From positions 1 to 15,195 of the forward strand of contig JAFAHP010000427.1 of the NCBI GenBank assembly GCA_019237175.1: 15,195 bases of DNA. The letters are read 5' to 3'. This DNA comes from Alphaproteobacteria bacterium (lineage in GTDB: Bacteria; Pseudomonadota; Alphaproteobacteria; ATCC43930; CGMCC-115725). Numbering within the stretch: position 1 is the stretch's first letter; each line of letters opens with the position of its first letter. Below are positions 6,626 through 13,946 of the stretch, in pieces. The position numbers were made by a program, and so were the translations under genes. The notes beneath the pieces were generated by a model. It searched no databases. It had not been told where the DNA came from and worked only from the letters and a program-made list of their open reading frames with translations.

Positions 6626-8581
6626 GTGTCGCCTTTCCGCGTTGCCGGGCCAAACCGGGCGATCGAGCTGCGCCGCGCGGATCGAACAGCGCCGCCCCTT
6701 CGCGGGCCAGATGCCGTTAGCTTCCCCGAGGCGCTGGATAGCGCAGTCAGTGTCGCCGATGTAACCGACACGAGCCGCCTCGGAATGGCGGCGCCGGTGC
6801 CGGCGCGCACGGGCTTTGCCGCAGGGTCTCACACGGTTGCGGAAACAGCAGCCGAAAAGCGCAACGTCGGCGGCGCCAGAGACCGCACGCGCGTGGCCCA
6901 GTCAGCCGACATGAACCGAGCGCCTGTGGCTTCGAAAAACGTCCCGAGTGCTCTTCCCGCTCCGCTCGCCGCCACCGAGGCGTCGGCCTCAACGCCTGAC
7001 AGTGCGGAGCCGGGCACAGCGCCGCAATCGCCAGTGAACAATCCTCAAGAGAGATTACCGGTGCGAGCGCAGCGGCCTGAGGTGTCCAGCGACAGGCGGG
7101 AGGCCAGCGGCAGTGGTCTGGCGACGCGGCCGGCATCTGCTCCGCAGCCAATGACAGCAGAGTCGAAGACGGAAATTTCGATCGCTGTCGATTCTCGGAC
7201 CCAGGATCCGCCGGATCCGGCCGGCGAGCCCCATGTCGGTGCCGCGGATCCCGACCCGGACGGGCCGGCAACAGCCCTGACGCCGTTGAACCATCCCGGT
7301 GGTGCCGGCGGGCCGATCGCCGGTGCCTCTTCGGCGGGTACGCCGACCACACGCGGTACTTCGAGGAGCCGGAGGACCGGCGAAGCCGCCATCGGCGACA
7401 TCGCGCTCGGGGTGCTGGGAGCTGCTTCCGCCAGCGTTGCGATCGCAAGCGAGGCCGCTCCGCAGCTGCCTGCCGGTGGGGCCAATGTCCACAGCGGCGC
7501 GATCGGGCGACCGACCAATCCTGACCTGCAAACCGCAAGGACGGGCGCTTGGCCGAGACGCGAAGAGGCTCTTGCCGCCACGTCGGCGCAGCAAGCAGAT
7601 GGCCGCGGAGATGACCCGCAAGCCGTCGGCCAAGACGCGGCGACCAAATCGGTCGCCGATCCAGACCGGCCGGCCGATGGACGAGGCGCCCCGACGCAAC
7701 CCGAGAACAGCCTCGATGCGGACGCGGCACCCCAGACCGGCGCCCCTTCCGCCCAGCTTGAAACCGCCGGAGGCAATAGCTTGGCGGTCGATACGACGGA
7801 AGTTTCCGCCCCCCAATCGCAGTCGGCACCACGCCCGGGGTCGGGTACAGGTCGATCGCCTTTCGACCGGCAAATCCCAACGCAAAGGCTCACAGCAGCA
7901 GCCCCCTCGCTAGACTTCCGCTCCCCGTCCCCGGGTTACCTTCGCGATCCTTCCCCGATAAGCCTGGGGGTGAGCCGGGGATCACTGGGGGGGGAAGGTT
8001 GGGGGCTTGCACCCAGCCTGGGCAAACCGGGATTTGGCGCTGTTTCGCGCGACCTCGGCGGCAATGCCTCCGATAATTTGACCGCTGCTGCGGAAGGGCT
8101 GGTCGGCCCCAGCGCGGCGACGGCCGCTCCGGCCGGATTGCTCGTGGAAACTGTTTCGGACCCGTCCCGAGCCAAACTCTCGTCCGCAAACTTTCCCGAT
8201 CAGCTGTCCGGACATGTCATCGGATCGATCGAAAACTCCGCTCGCGATGTTGTCCTGCACCTCCATCCGCCGGAATTGGGAGATTTGACGGTTCGCGTGG
8301 TCGTCTCAGGGCGCGAGGTTTCGGCGTGGTTTGCGACACCGCAAGAGCAAGTCCAACAAATGATCCGCCAAGCGATCGGGCAGCTCCACACCGATCTTGG
8401 CAATGCCGGATATAATCTCGCGGGCGCGTGGGTCGGGGCTGATGCTTCAGGCTCGAGAGAGCGCAATGCGCGTTTGGCGCCGACGCCGACCGACCGAATT
8501 GCGGCTCGCGGCGCCGACGCGGTTGATCCGGCCAATACCTCAGCCCCGTCGCCCAGCTCCGGCGTAAGCATCTATGTCTGA
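6626..8581 (+). CDS. fliK: Flagellar hook-length control protein FliK
   Basis: The 651-residue protein starts at GTG 6626, five bases after a GGAAGAG ribosome-binding site and 10 bases beyond the fliG stop. Residues 1 to about 500 are low-complexity, rich in Ala, Pro, Gly, Ser and charged residues, as is usual for the FliK ruler region. The conserved Flg_hook domain lies at about 525-610: RDVVLHLHPPELGDLTVRVV, then WFATPQEQVQQMIRQAIGQL and a final GYNLAGAWVG. Known FliK is exported, measures the hook and switches export specificity through FlhB; flhB is not in this window. The protein is long compared with the roughly 400 residues of enteric FliK. Residues about 428-472 (7908-8040) have a Gly/Pro/Ser-rich composition unlike the rest and include an eight-G run. 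The naming rests on the C-terminal domain and on the place between fliG and fliM. The end overlaps fliM by 8 bases. Confidence 0.82.
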   Translation: MSPFRVAGPNRAIELRRADRTAPPLRGPDAVSFPEALDSAVSVADVTDTSRLGMAAPVPARTGFAAGSHTVAETAAEKRNVGGARDRTRVAQSADMNRAPVASKNVPSALPAPLAATEASASTPDSAEPGTAPQSPVNNPQERLPVRAQRPEVSSDRREASGSGLATRPASAPQPMTAESKTEISIAVDSRTQDPPDPAGEPHVGAADPDPDGPATALTPLNHPGGAGGPIAGASSAGTPTTRGTSRSRRTGEAAIGDIALGVLGAASASVAIASEAAPQLPAGGANVHSGAIGRPTNPDLQTARTGAWPRREEALAATSAQQADGRGDDPQAVGQDAATKSVADPDRPADGRGAPTQPENSLDADAAPQTGAPSAQLETAGGNSLAVDTTEVSAPQSQSAPRPGSGTGRSPFDRQIPTQRLTAAAPSLDFRSPSPGYLRDPSPISLGVSRGSLGGEGWGLAPSLGKPGFGAVSRDLGGNASDNLTAAAEGLVGPSAATAAPAGLLVETVSDPSRAKLSSANFPDQLSGHVIGSIENSARDVVLHLHPPELGDLTVRVVVSGREVSAWFATPQEQVQQMIRQAIGQLHTDLGNAGYNLAGAWVGADASGSRERNARLAPTPTDRIAARGADAVDPANTSAPSPSSGVSIYV

Positions 8582-9536
8582 TCAGCCGCGCCACGTGGAT
8601 ACTGTCCGCCGCTACGTCTTTTACAACGAGCACCGCCCGTCGCGCGCCTGGATGCCAACGCTTGAAGCGATCAACGAAAGATTTTCGGAGTATCTCCGGA
8701 CGGCGCTGTTACAAACTCTGCAATGCGCCATCGAGGTGACGCCGCCGACAACGATCAGGTTGATAAAGCATGGCGAGTTGATGGCGAAGCTTACACTGCC
8801 GAGCCACTTCTCGGTGGCGGAACTGAAGCCGTTGCGCGGGACGATCCTGATCGCCGTCGACGCCCCGCTGGTGAACTGGATCGTCGAAAGCCGGTTTGGT
8901 GGAGACGGACGCTTCCCAATTACCTTGGGCAATCGCGAATTCTCCCCCTTCGAGCAAAAATCGGCCTCTCGTGTCGTGCAAACCGTCGTCGAGCAGCTTG
9001 CCGTTGCCTGGCGGCCGATTACCAGCTTGGAGCCGCGGCTTGTGCGCCATGAATCGAAGGTGCAATTGGTCTCGATTGCGAACCCATCGGATCAATTGAT
9101 CGTCAGCGCTTTTGAGATACAAATCGGTCAGGGGGGCGGCAAGCTGACCATTTGCATCCCGTATGGGATGCTTGAACCGCTGCACGACCGACTGGTCAGC
9201 GACACACCAGAGGAACACGTCGAACCCGACCCGTTCTGGCGCGAGGTCCTGACGCTCGGCATTGGACAAGCGACAACAACCCTGCGGGTGGAACTCGCCA
9301 CACTTCAGGTGACGGTGGGCGATCTGCTGGATTTGCAGCCGGGCAGTATTGTCGACATCGACCGGCCCGAAATCGTTACGGTCGAGGCAAATGGAGTGCC
9401 GCTGTTTCGCGGCCGCTGGGGAAAACATCGTCGAAAAATCGCCGTGCGGGTCGAAGAGCGGCTCCCGGCGAGTGCCGACATCCTCGCCTCGACGCGGTTG
9501 GACAGGAATGGGGACCACCGCGATGACAAGCGATGA
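8574..9536 (+). CDS. fliM: Flagellar motor switch protein FliM lacking the N-terminal CheY-binding motif
   Basis: The 320-residue product has the FliM core: a helix opening with RAWMPTLEAINERFSEYLRT (24-43), the FGGDGRFP motif (108-115), REFSPFEQKSASRVV (121-135) and a C-terminal SpoA domain (about 232-295) with VGDLLDLQPGSIVDID. FliM links FliG to FliN in the C ring. Normal FliM proteins begin with a short motif (LSQxEIDALL type) that binds phosphorylated CheY. Here it is absent: the protein goes almost directly from MSDQPRHV into the core. The ATG at 8574 is secure because an in-frame TAA lies at 8565-8567, so no longer N terminus is possible. The start overlaps the fliK stop by 8 bases. 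The Lys/Arg/Asp-rich C terminus overlaps the fliN start by 14 bases. No fliL lies before it. Confidence 0.92.
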   Translation: MSDQPRHVDTVRRYVFYNEHRPSRAWMPTLEAINERFSEYLRTALLQTLQCAIEVTPPTTIRLIKHGELMAKLTLPSHFSVAELKPLRGTILIAVDAPLVNWIVESRFGGDGRFPITLGNREFSPFEQKSASRVVQTVVEQLAVAWRPITSLEPRLVRHESKVQLVSIANPSDQLIVSAFEIQIGQGGGKLTICIPYGMLEPLHDRLVSDTPEEHVEPDPFWREVLTLGIGQATTTLRVELATLQVTVGDLLDLQPGSIVDIDRPEIVTVEANGVPLFRGRWGKHRRKIAVRVEERLPASADILASTRLDRNGDHRDDKR

Positions 9537-9930
9537 AGCTCAGCTCGAGGCGGCGTCGGTCGTGCGGACCGCTGAAGACCAGCCGCCCTTTCCGACCCTT
9601 GATCTAGAGCCGGCGCCGAATTCCGCCACTGAGCCGGTCGAACGGCTGCCTGCAAGCGAAGCGACCGCAGCAGGGCTCGATTTGGTGCTCGACGTTCCAG
9701 TACGGCTTTCGGTCGAGCTGGGGCGCACGGAACTGCCGATCCGCGATATCGTCAGCGTCGGCCGCGGCTCGATCATCGAGCTCGACGGTGCTCCCGGAGC
9801 GCCGCTGGAGGTTCGCGTCAATGGCATATTGATTGGCCGCGGCGAGGTGGTGGTCATCAATGAAGAGCGGCTGGGGTTGCGTTTCGTGGAGGTTGTTAGT
9901 CAAGCCGACCGTCTCAACCGGTTGAAATAG
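9523..9930 (+). CDS. fliN: Flagellar motor switch protein FliN
   Basis: The 135-residue protein has a variable acidic, Pro-rich N terminus (1-50) and a SpoA/FliN domain (52-125): LVLDVPVRLSVELGRTELPI, then VSVGRGSIIELDGAPGAPLE and VRVNGILIGRGEVVVINEE, ending GLRFVEVVSQADRLNRLK. This is the FliN consensus nearly residue for residue. FliN forms the base of the C ring with FliM and also docks the export ATPase complex through FliH. The ATG at 9523 overlaps the fliM 3' end by 14 bases; a longer reading in the same frame exists upstream but would run deep into fliM. The length agrees with the family (100-150). Confidence 0.95.
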   Translation: MTSDEAQLEAASVVRTAEDQPPFPTLDLEPAPNSATEPVERLPASEATAAGLDLVLDVPVRLSVELGRTELPIRDIVSVGRGSIIELDGAPGAPLEVRVNGILIGRGEVVVINEERLGLRFVEVVSQADRLNRLK

Positions 9931-9941
9931 AGTTTGGCGGG

Positions 9942-10205
9942 ATGACCACCCTATACCAGACGGCGCACGGCGCGCTGTTAACTATCTTTTACGTCGCCGG
10001 CCCCATATTGGCGGTCATTATGATGATCGGCATTATCGTAGGCGTGTTCCTCGCCGCCACCCAAATCAACGAGCCAACCATTAGCTTCGTGCCGAAATTC
10101 CTGGGCACCGGATTGGCCGTCGTCGTGCTCGGTCCCTGGCTGCTTCGTCAGCTGGAGTCGTTCACGATTGCGGTATTGGCCGGGCTGCCGCGGATTTTGC
10201 AGTGA
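9942..10205 (+). CDS. fliQ: Flagellar export gate protein FliQ
   Basis: The 87-residue protein has two long membrane helices (about 14-36 and 52-75) joined by the conserved loop ATQINEPTISFVPK, which is diagnostic for FliQ/EscS export components. FliQ, FliP and FliR form the core export gate in the MS ring; FliP and FliR are not found here. The ATG lies 11 bases after the fliN stop, behind a purine-rich GGCGGG. The end overlaps the flhA start (GTGA). In many flagellar clusters fliP stands directly before fliQ, so its absence here is a rearrangement. Confidence 0.95.
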   Translation: MTTLYQTAHGALLTIFYVAGPILAVIMMIGIIVGVFLAATQINEPTISFVPKFLGTGLAVVVLGPWLLRQLESFTIAVLAGLPRILQ

Positions 10206-12313
10206 CCGATCAGCCAGCGCAAGCTGCGATCGGACCCACCCTTCACGCACTGCGACGCCATCTGCCGTCGCTGGCGGGCCCGTGCGCGTTCGTGCTGGTC
10301 CTGGCAATGGTGGTTGTGCCATTGCCGCCGTTTGCGCTCGACATTTTGTTCACCTTCAACATTTCGTTTGCATTGATGATCCTGTTGGCGTCGCTTTACA
10401 CAGCAAAGCCGACGGATTTCTCCGCGTTCCCGACGCTGCTGTTGCTCACAACCTTGCTGCGCCTGTCGCTGAACATCGCAGCGGCTCGGGTCATCCTGCT
10501 CGATGGCTATCTTGGATCGGATGCAGCGGGCCGCGTCATAGAGGCTTTTGGCGCATTCGCCGTGGGCGGCAATTATGCTGTCGGCATCGCCGTATTCGCG
10601 ATCCTGGTCATCATTAATTTCGTCGTGATCACCAAAGGCGCCGGCCGCATCGCCGAAGTCGCCGCGCGCTTTGTGTTGGACGGCATGCCGGGCAAGCAGA
10701 TGGCGATCGACGCCGATCTTAACGCCGGTCTGATCAATCAGGAGGAAGCCACGCGTCGGCGCCGCGAGGTCTCGCATGAAGCGGATTTTTTCGGTGCAAT
10801 GGACGGCGCCAGCAAATTCGTGCGCGGCGATGCGATCGCTGCAGTGTTGATCCTGTTCATCAACCTCGCAGGCGGTTTTGTCATTGCGATATGGCAACAC
10901 GGACTGAGCTTGGCGGAGGCCGGGCAGACTTACACGCTACTGACCATCGGCGACGGGCTCGTCGCCCAGATTCCGGCGCTCATCATTTCTTCCGCCTCAG
11001 GCGTCGTCGTCAGCCGGGTTTCGACGGGACACGACGTCGGCCATCAAGTCATGGCCCAACTCGCGGCGTTTCCCAAGGCCTGGTGGCTTGCCGCGGGTAT
11101 TGTCGGATTGTTTGGGATCATCCCGGGCATGCCGCATCTGCCGTTTATGCTATTTGCGCCCGTGTTGGGCGCGGGCGGCTGGTGGATCGGCCGCGAGCGG
11201 ACACGCGCCGCCCAGCGCCAGGCGGCTCCGCCGCCGCAGCCCGCCGAGGGCGCTGAAATCGATATCGGCGTTGTCGAACTCGTCCAGCCACTGGAAGTTC
11301 AAGTCGGCTACCGGCTGGTTGGCCTTGTCAATCAGGAGCGCGACGGCGGGTTGCTGCGCCGCTTGCGCGCCGTGCGCCGTCAGGTGTCGCAGGAGTTTGG
11401 ATTTCTCGTTCCGGTCGTCCATGTGCGCGACAACCCCGACCTGCAACCCGCTGGTTACCGGATCCTGGTCTACGGCGTCGAAAAGGCCGCTGGAGAAGTT
11501 CACCCGGACAAGCTTCTGGCGATGCCCTCGAGCAACAAGCTCGCGGATATACCGGGCATCTCGGCACGCGATCCGGTGTTTGGCCGGCCGGCGAAATGGA
11601 TCCTTCAGACCATGGCCGAGCAGGCCCGCTCGGCGGGTTACACGGTCTTTGATGCGGCGGTCATCGTCGCCACGCATTTCGAGCGCGTTGTCGACGACAG
11701 TATCGAAGGCTTGTTCGGACGCAGCGAGCTGGATGCTCTATTGTCGTTCTTCACCAAACACGTGCCAAAACTTGTCGAGGAGTTGACGCCGAAGCTGTTG
11801 CCGCTGACCACTGTTCATAACGTATTGTGCGGATTATTGGCGGAACGGGTGCCGATCCGAGATCTACGAAACATTATCACGGCTTTGATCGAAGGTGCGG
11901 CAGTCACACAGGAGCCGCGGGCCCTGCTCGCCGCGATCCGCATAAAGCTGGGCGGCTTCATTGTGCAAAATCTGTTTGGCGCGGTGGCCGAATTGAAGAT
12001 GGCGGCGCTCGAGGCGGACCTCGAAAAACTCCTGCACGAGGTCTTGCGCCTGTCGGCCGGGAGCGGTGTCTTTGCGATCGAGCCGGCATTGGCGGGCGAG
12101 CTTCGTGCCGCTGCGGCATTATTGGCCGGGCGGCTCGGCGCGATCGCTCCGGTGCCGGGATTGGTCACGCGCGCCGAACTGCGCGAACCGGTTGCCGAGT
12201 TGCTGCGCACCGTGCGCCCGAGGATTTGGGTTTTCTCGTTCGACGAAATTCCCGCCCAAAAGCAGATCAAGGTCGTCGAATTGCTTGGGCGACCGGCGCA
12301 GATCCATGCGTAA
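10202..12313 (+). CDS. flhA: Flagellar export gate protein FlhA
   Basis: The 703-residue protein has a hydrophobic N-terminal half of about eight membrane helices (24-320) and a cytoplasmic half (about 345-703). The family signature is complete: LLTTLLRLSLNIAAARVILL (81-100), VVITKGAGRIAEVAARFVLD (141-160) and GMPGKQMAIDADLNAGLI (161-178), then FFGAMDGASKFVRGDAI (196-212) with the conserved Asp201. The cytoplasmic part contains the usual start of FlhA-C (VQVGYRLVGLVNQE) and DPVFGRPAKWI. FlhA forms the nonameric ring that receives substrates and chaperones and uses the proton motive force. The GTG start overlaps the fliQ stop by four bases; no better start is nearby. The end overlaps the sigma factor gene by 8 bases. 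Confidence 0.97.
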   Translation: MTDQPAQAAIGPTLHALRRHLPSLAGPCAFVLVLAMVVVPLPPFALDILFTFNISFALMILLASLYTAKPTDFSAFPTLLLLTTLLRLSLNIAAARVILLDGYLGSDAAGRVIEAFGAFAVGGNYAVGIAVFAILVIINFVVITKGAGRIAEVAARFVLDGMPGKQMAIDADLNAGLINQEEATRRRREVSHEADFFGAMDGASKFVRGDAIAAVLILFINLAGGFVIAIWQHGLSLAEAGQTYTLLTIGDGLVAQIPALIISSASGVVVSRVSTGHDVGHQVMAQLAAFPKAWWLAAGIVGLFGIIPGMPHLPFMLFAPVLGAGGWWIGRERTRAAQRQAAPPPQPAEGAEIDIGVVELVQPLEVQVGYRLVGLVNQERDGGLLRRLRAVRRQVSQEFGFLVPVVHVRDNPDLQPAGYRILVYGVEKAAGEVHPDKLLAMPSSNKLADIPGISARDPVFGRPAKWILQTMAEQARSAGYTVFDAAVIVATHFERVVDDSIEGLFGRSELDALLSFFTKHVPKLVEELTPKLLPLTTVHNVLCGLLAERVPIRDLRNIITALIEGAAVTQEPRALLAAIRIKLGGFIVQNLFGAVAELKMAALEADLEKLLHEVLRLSAGSGVFAIEPALAGELRAAAALLAGRLGAIAPVPGLVTRAELREPVAELLRTVRPRIWVFSFDEIPAQKQIKVVELLGRPAQIHA

Positions 12314-13115
12314 TGAGCGATCCGCGGCGGCGCTTTCTCCTCGAGATGCGGCGCCCGCCGATATTTCCACCGGTTCGCGCGCCGCCGGTCCCCTGGCCTA
12401 CCGCAGCGAAATCGATGAGACCGAGCTGATCAAACGGCATGTAGCCAGTGTCAAGCGGCTTGCCGCCCATCTCAAAGCTCGTCTGCCGCAGGCGGTACAG
12501 CTCGATGATCTGGTCCAGGCAGGACTGATCGCTGTATTGCGAATAGCACGGCAGAGCGATTGTCTGCACATGCTCGACGCAATGTTGCGGCGCTCAGTCA
12601 TCAATGCGATGATCGACGAGGCGCGACGGACGACATGGGCGCCGACCCGCATCTTGCGGCTCACGGCCGCGGCCGCGAAGGCAATGCAGGCGGTGCGACG
12701 GCGAGAGGGACGGGAGGGCAGTGATGAGGAAGTCGCCGCCGAACTAGGAATTCCCGTCGACCAATACCACCAAATCCTCGTCGACAGCGCAGGCATCTCT
12801 CTGTTCGACCTCGCCGCATTCGACGATGTCGCCGAACCGGCACTACAGATCGCCGGCGATCCAGAGGAGATCCTGCGTCGAAACCAGATCACCGACGCCC
12901 TCGCTGGCTCGATCGCCTCACTGCCGGAGCGGGAAAGACTGGTGGTCTCGCTTTATTACGAGCACGAGCTCAATATGGAAGAGGTCGGCGAGGTGCTCGG
13001 CCTTGACAAATCGACAGTCAGCCGAAGCCATGGCCGCGCTCTTTTGATGCTGCGCAACGCGCTTGCCGACTGGGGCACAACGCCAGACCGGTCGCGGCAC
13101 AAGGTGGGAGGCTAG
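12306..13115 (+). CDS. fliA: FliA-like flagellar sigma factor (sigma-28 family), divergent region 2
   Basis: The 269-residue protein has sigma-70 regions 2 (about 41-115), 3 (119-165) and 4 (205-252). Region 2.1/2.2 contains VQLDDLVQAGLIAVLRIA, which binds core polymerase. Region 3 (AAELGIPVDQYHQILVD, then SLFDL) follows FliA well. Region 4 is strong: SLPERERLVVSLYYEHELNM, then EEVGEVLGLDKSTVSRSHGR. Region 2.3 differs: where FliA has F-x-T-Y-A and RIRGAM it has CLHMLDAMLRRSVINAM, losing the aromatic residues used in promoter melting. FliA normally transcribes late genes (flagellin, chemotaxis, often motAB) and is held by FlgM; no flgM is seen. The ATG at 12306 overlaps the flhA end. The open frame extends further upstream into flhA but that part is a shadow. 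motA follows after one base. Confidence 0.85.
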   Translation: MRNERSAAALSPRDAAPADISTGSRAAGPLAYRSEIDETELIKRHVASVKRLAAHLKARLPQAVQLDDLVQAGLIAVLRIARQSDCLHMLDAMLRRSVINAMIDEARRTTWAPTRILRLTAAAAKAMQAVRRREGREGSDEEVAAELGIPVDQYHQILVDSAGISLFDLAAFDDVAEPALQIAGDPEEILRRNQITDALAGSIASLPERERLVVSLYYEHELNMEEVGEVLGLDKSTVSRSHGRALLMLRNALADWGTTPDRSRHKVGG

Positions 13116-13116
13116 C

Positions 13117-13917
13117 GTGGATTTCCTCTCGCTGGTCGGCTTGATCTTGGGCTTCGGCTCAATTGCGGCAACGATGCTGATCGATGGCGGCAGTCTGGGT
13201 GCATTGGTTCAGCTGTCGGCCATGATCATTGTCGGGGGCGGCACGGTCGGGGCCGTACTCGTGCAGACGCCGCTCGCCGTGTTCCTGCGCGGCTGCAAAA
13301 TGGCGGTGTGGGTGTTTTTTCCGCCACCCGATGATCGCCGCGACTTGGTCAAGAATATCGTCGAATGGCTGAGGATCGCGCGCCGCGAATTCATCCTTTC
13401 TTTGGATCCGGTAGCCGAGGAGCAGTCGGATCCTTTCCTCCGCCAAGGATTGCGATTGGTCGTCGACGGTATCGAAGCGGCGCAAATTCGCACCCTGCTG
13501 GAGTCAGCGATCGCGACGCAGGAGCACGAGGAAATGCTCGCCGGCGAGATGTTCGAGGCGATGGGTGGCTACTCTCCGACGGTCGGAATTCTGGGAGCCG
13601 TAATGGGGCTGATCACGGTGATGTCGCATCTTGAAGATCCGAGCAAACTTGGCCCTGGCATAGCGACCGCCTTTGTCGCGACGGTTTATGGCGTCGCTGC
13701 CGCAAACCTGCTCTTTCTGCCAATCGGTAGCAAACTCAAGGTGCTCGTGCGCCAACGCATGCGACGGCTGGAAATGATCACCGAAGGCATGGTCGGGATC
13801 GCGATCATGGAGCAGCCGATGCAGTTTGAAATGCGTTTACGCAGCTTGCTCGACGCACCGGACAAGGAGGCCGCAGATCACTCGGGAGACGATGCCGTCA
13901 CGCGTGCAGCTGAGTGA
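13117..13917 (+). CDS. motA: Flagellar motor stator protein MotA (MotC/PomA-like)
   Basis: The 266-residue protein has four membrane segments at about 4-20, 31-49, 155-175 and 185-203 with a large cytoplasmic loop between the second and third. The loop carries RIARREFILSLDP (86-98), matching the charged torque region with Arg89/Arg90 that contacts FliG, and LRLVVDGIEAAQIRTLLES. The pore part has GGYSPTVGILGAVMGLITVM and GPGIATAFVATVYGVAAANL, the MotA/TolQ/ExbB signature. The VDGxEAxxIRxLLE pattern and length are nearer to MotC/PomA/MotA2 proteins than to E. coli MotA. The GTG start at 13117 has a GGGAGG ribosome-binding site six bases upstream. It is one base from the fliA stop. The ion used is best judged from MotB. 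Confidence 0.93.
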   Translation: MDFLSLVGLILGFGSIAATMLIDGGSLGALVQLSAMIIVGGGTVGAVLVQTPLAVFLRGCKMAVWVFFPPPDDRRDLVKNIVEWLRIARREFILSLDPVAEEQSDPFLRQGLRLVVDGIEAAQIRTLLESAIATQEHEEMLAGEMFEAMGGYSPTVGILGAVMGLITVMSHLEDPSKLGPGIATAFVATVYGVAAANLLFLPIGSKLKVLVRQRMRRLEMITEGMVGIAIMEQPMQFEMRLRSLLDAPDKEAADHSGDDAVTRAAE

Positions 13918-13946
13918 AATGGGCCCAGTATCCAACGAGGAGCGAA

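Noticed and set aside
6747..7893. Long minus-strand open frames across fliK (6747-7880, 7045-7893, 7055-7885)
   Set aside because: They are Arg/Pro/Ser-rich shadows of the low-complexity FliK ruler and have no domain, whereas the plus frame fits the operon and ends in a Flg_hook domain.
7949..7962. CCCCGATAA in fliK as a FliA -10 box
   Set aside because: No TAAA -35 element lies at the right distance and the site is deep inside a coding region; the similar CCCCGATAA in motB (about 14198) fails for the same reason.
12066..12305. Extension of the sigma factor frame upstream into flhA
   Set aside because: The translation is an out-of-frame shadow of the FlhA C terminus; the FliA-like sequence begins only after the ATG at 12306.
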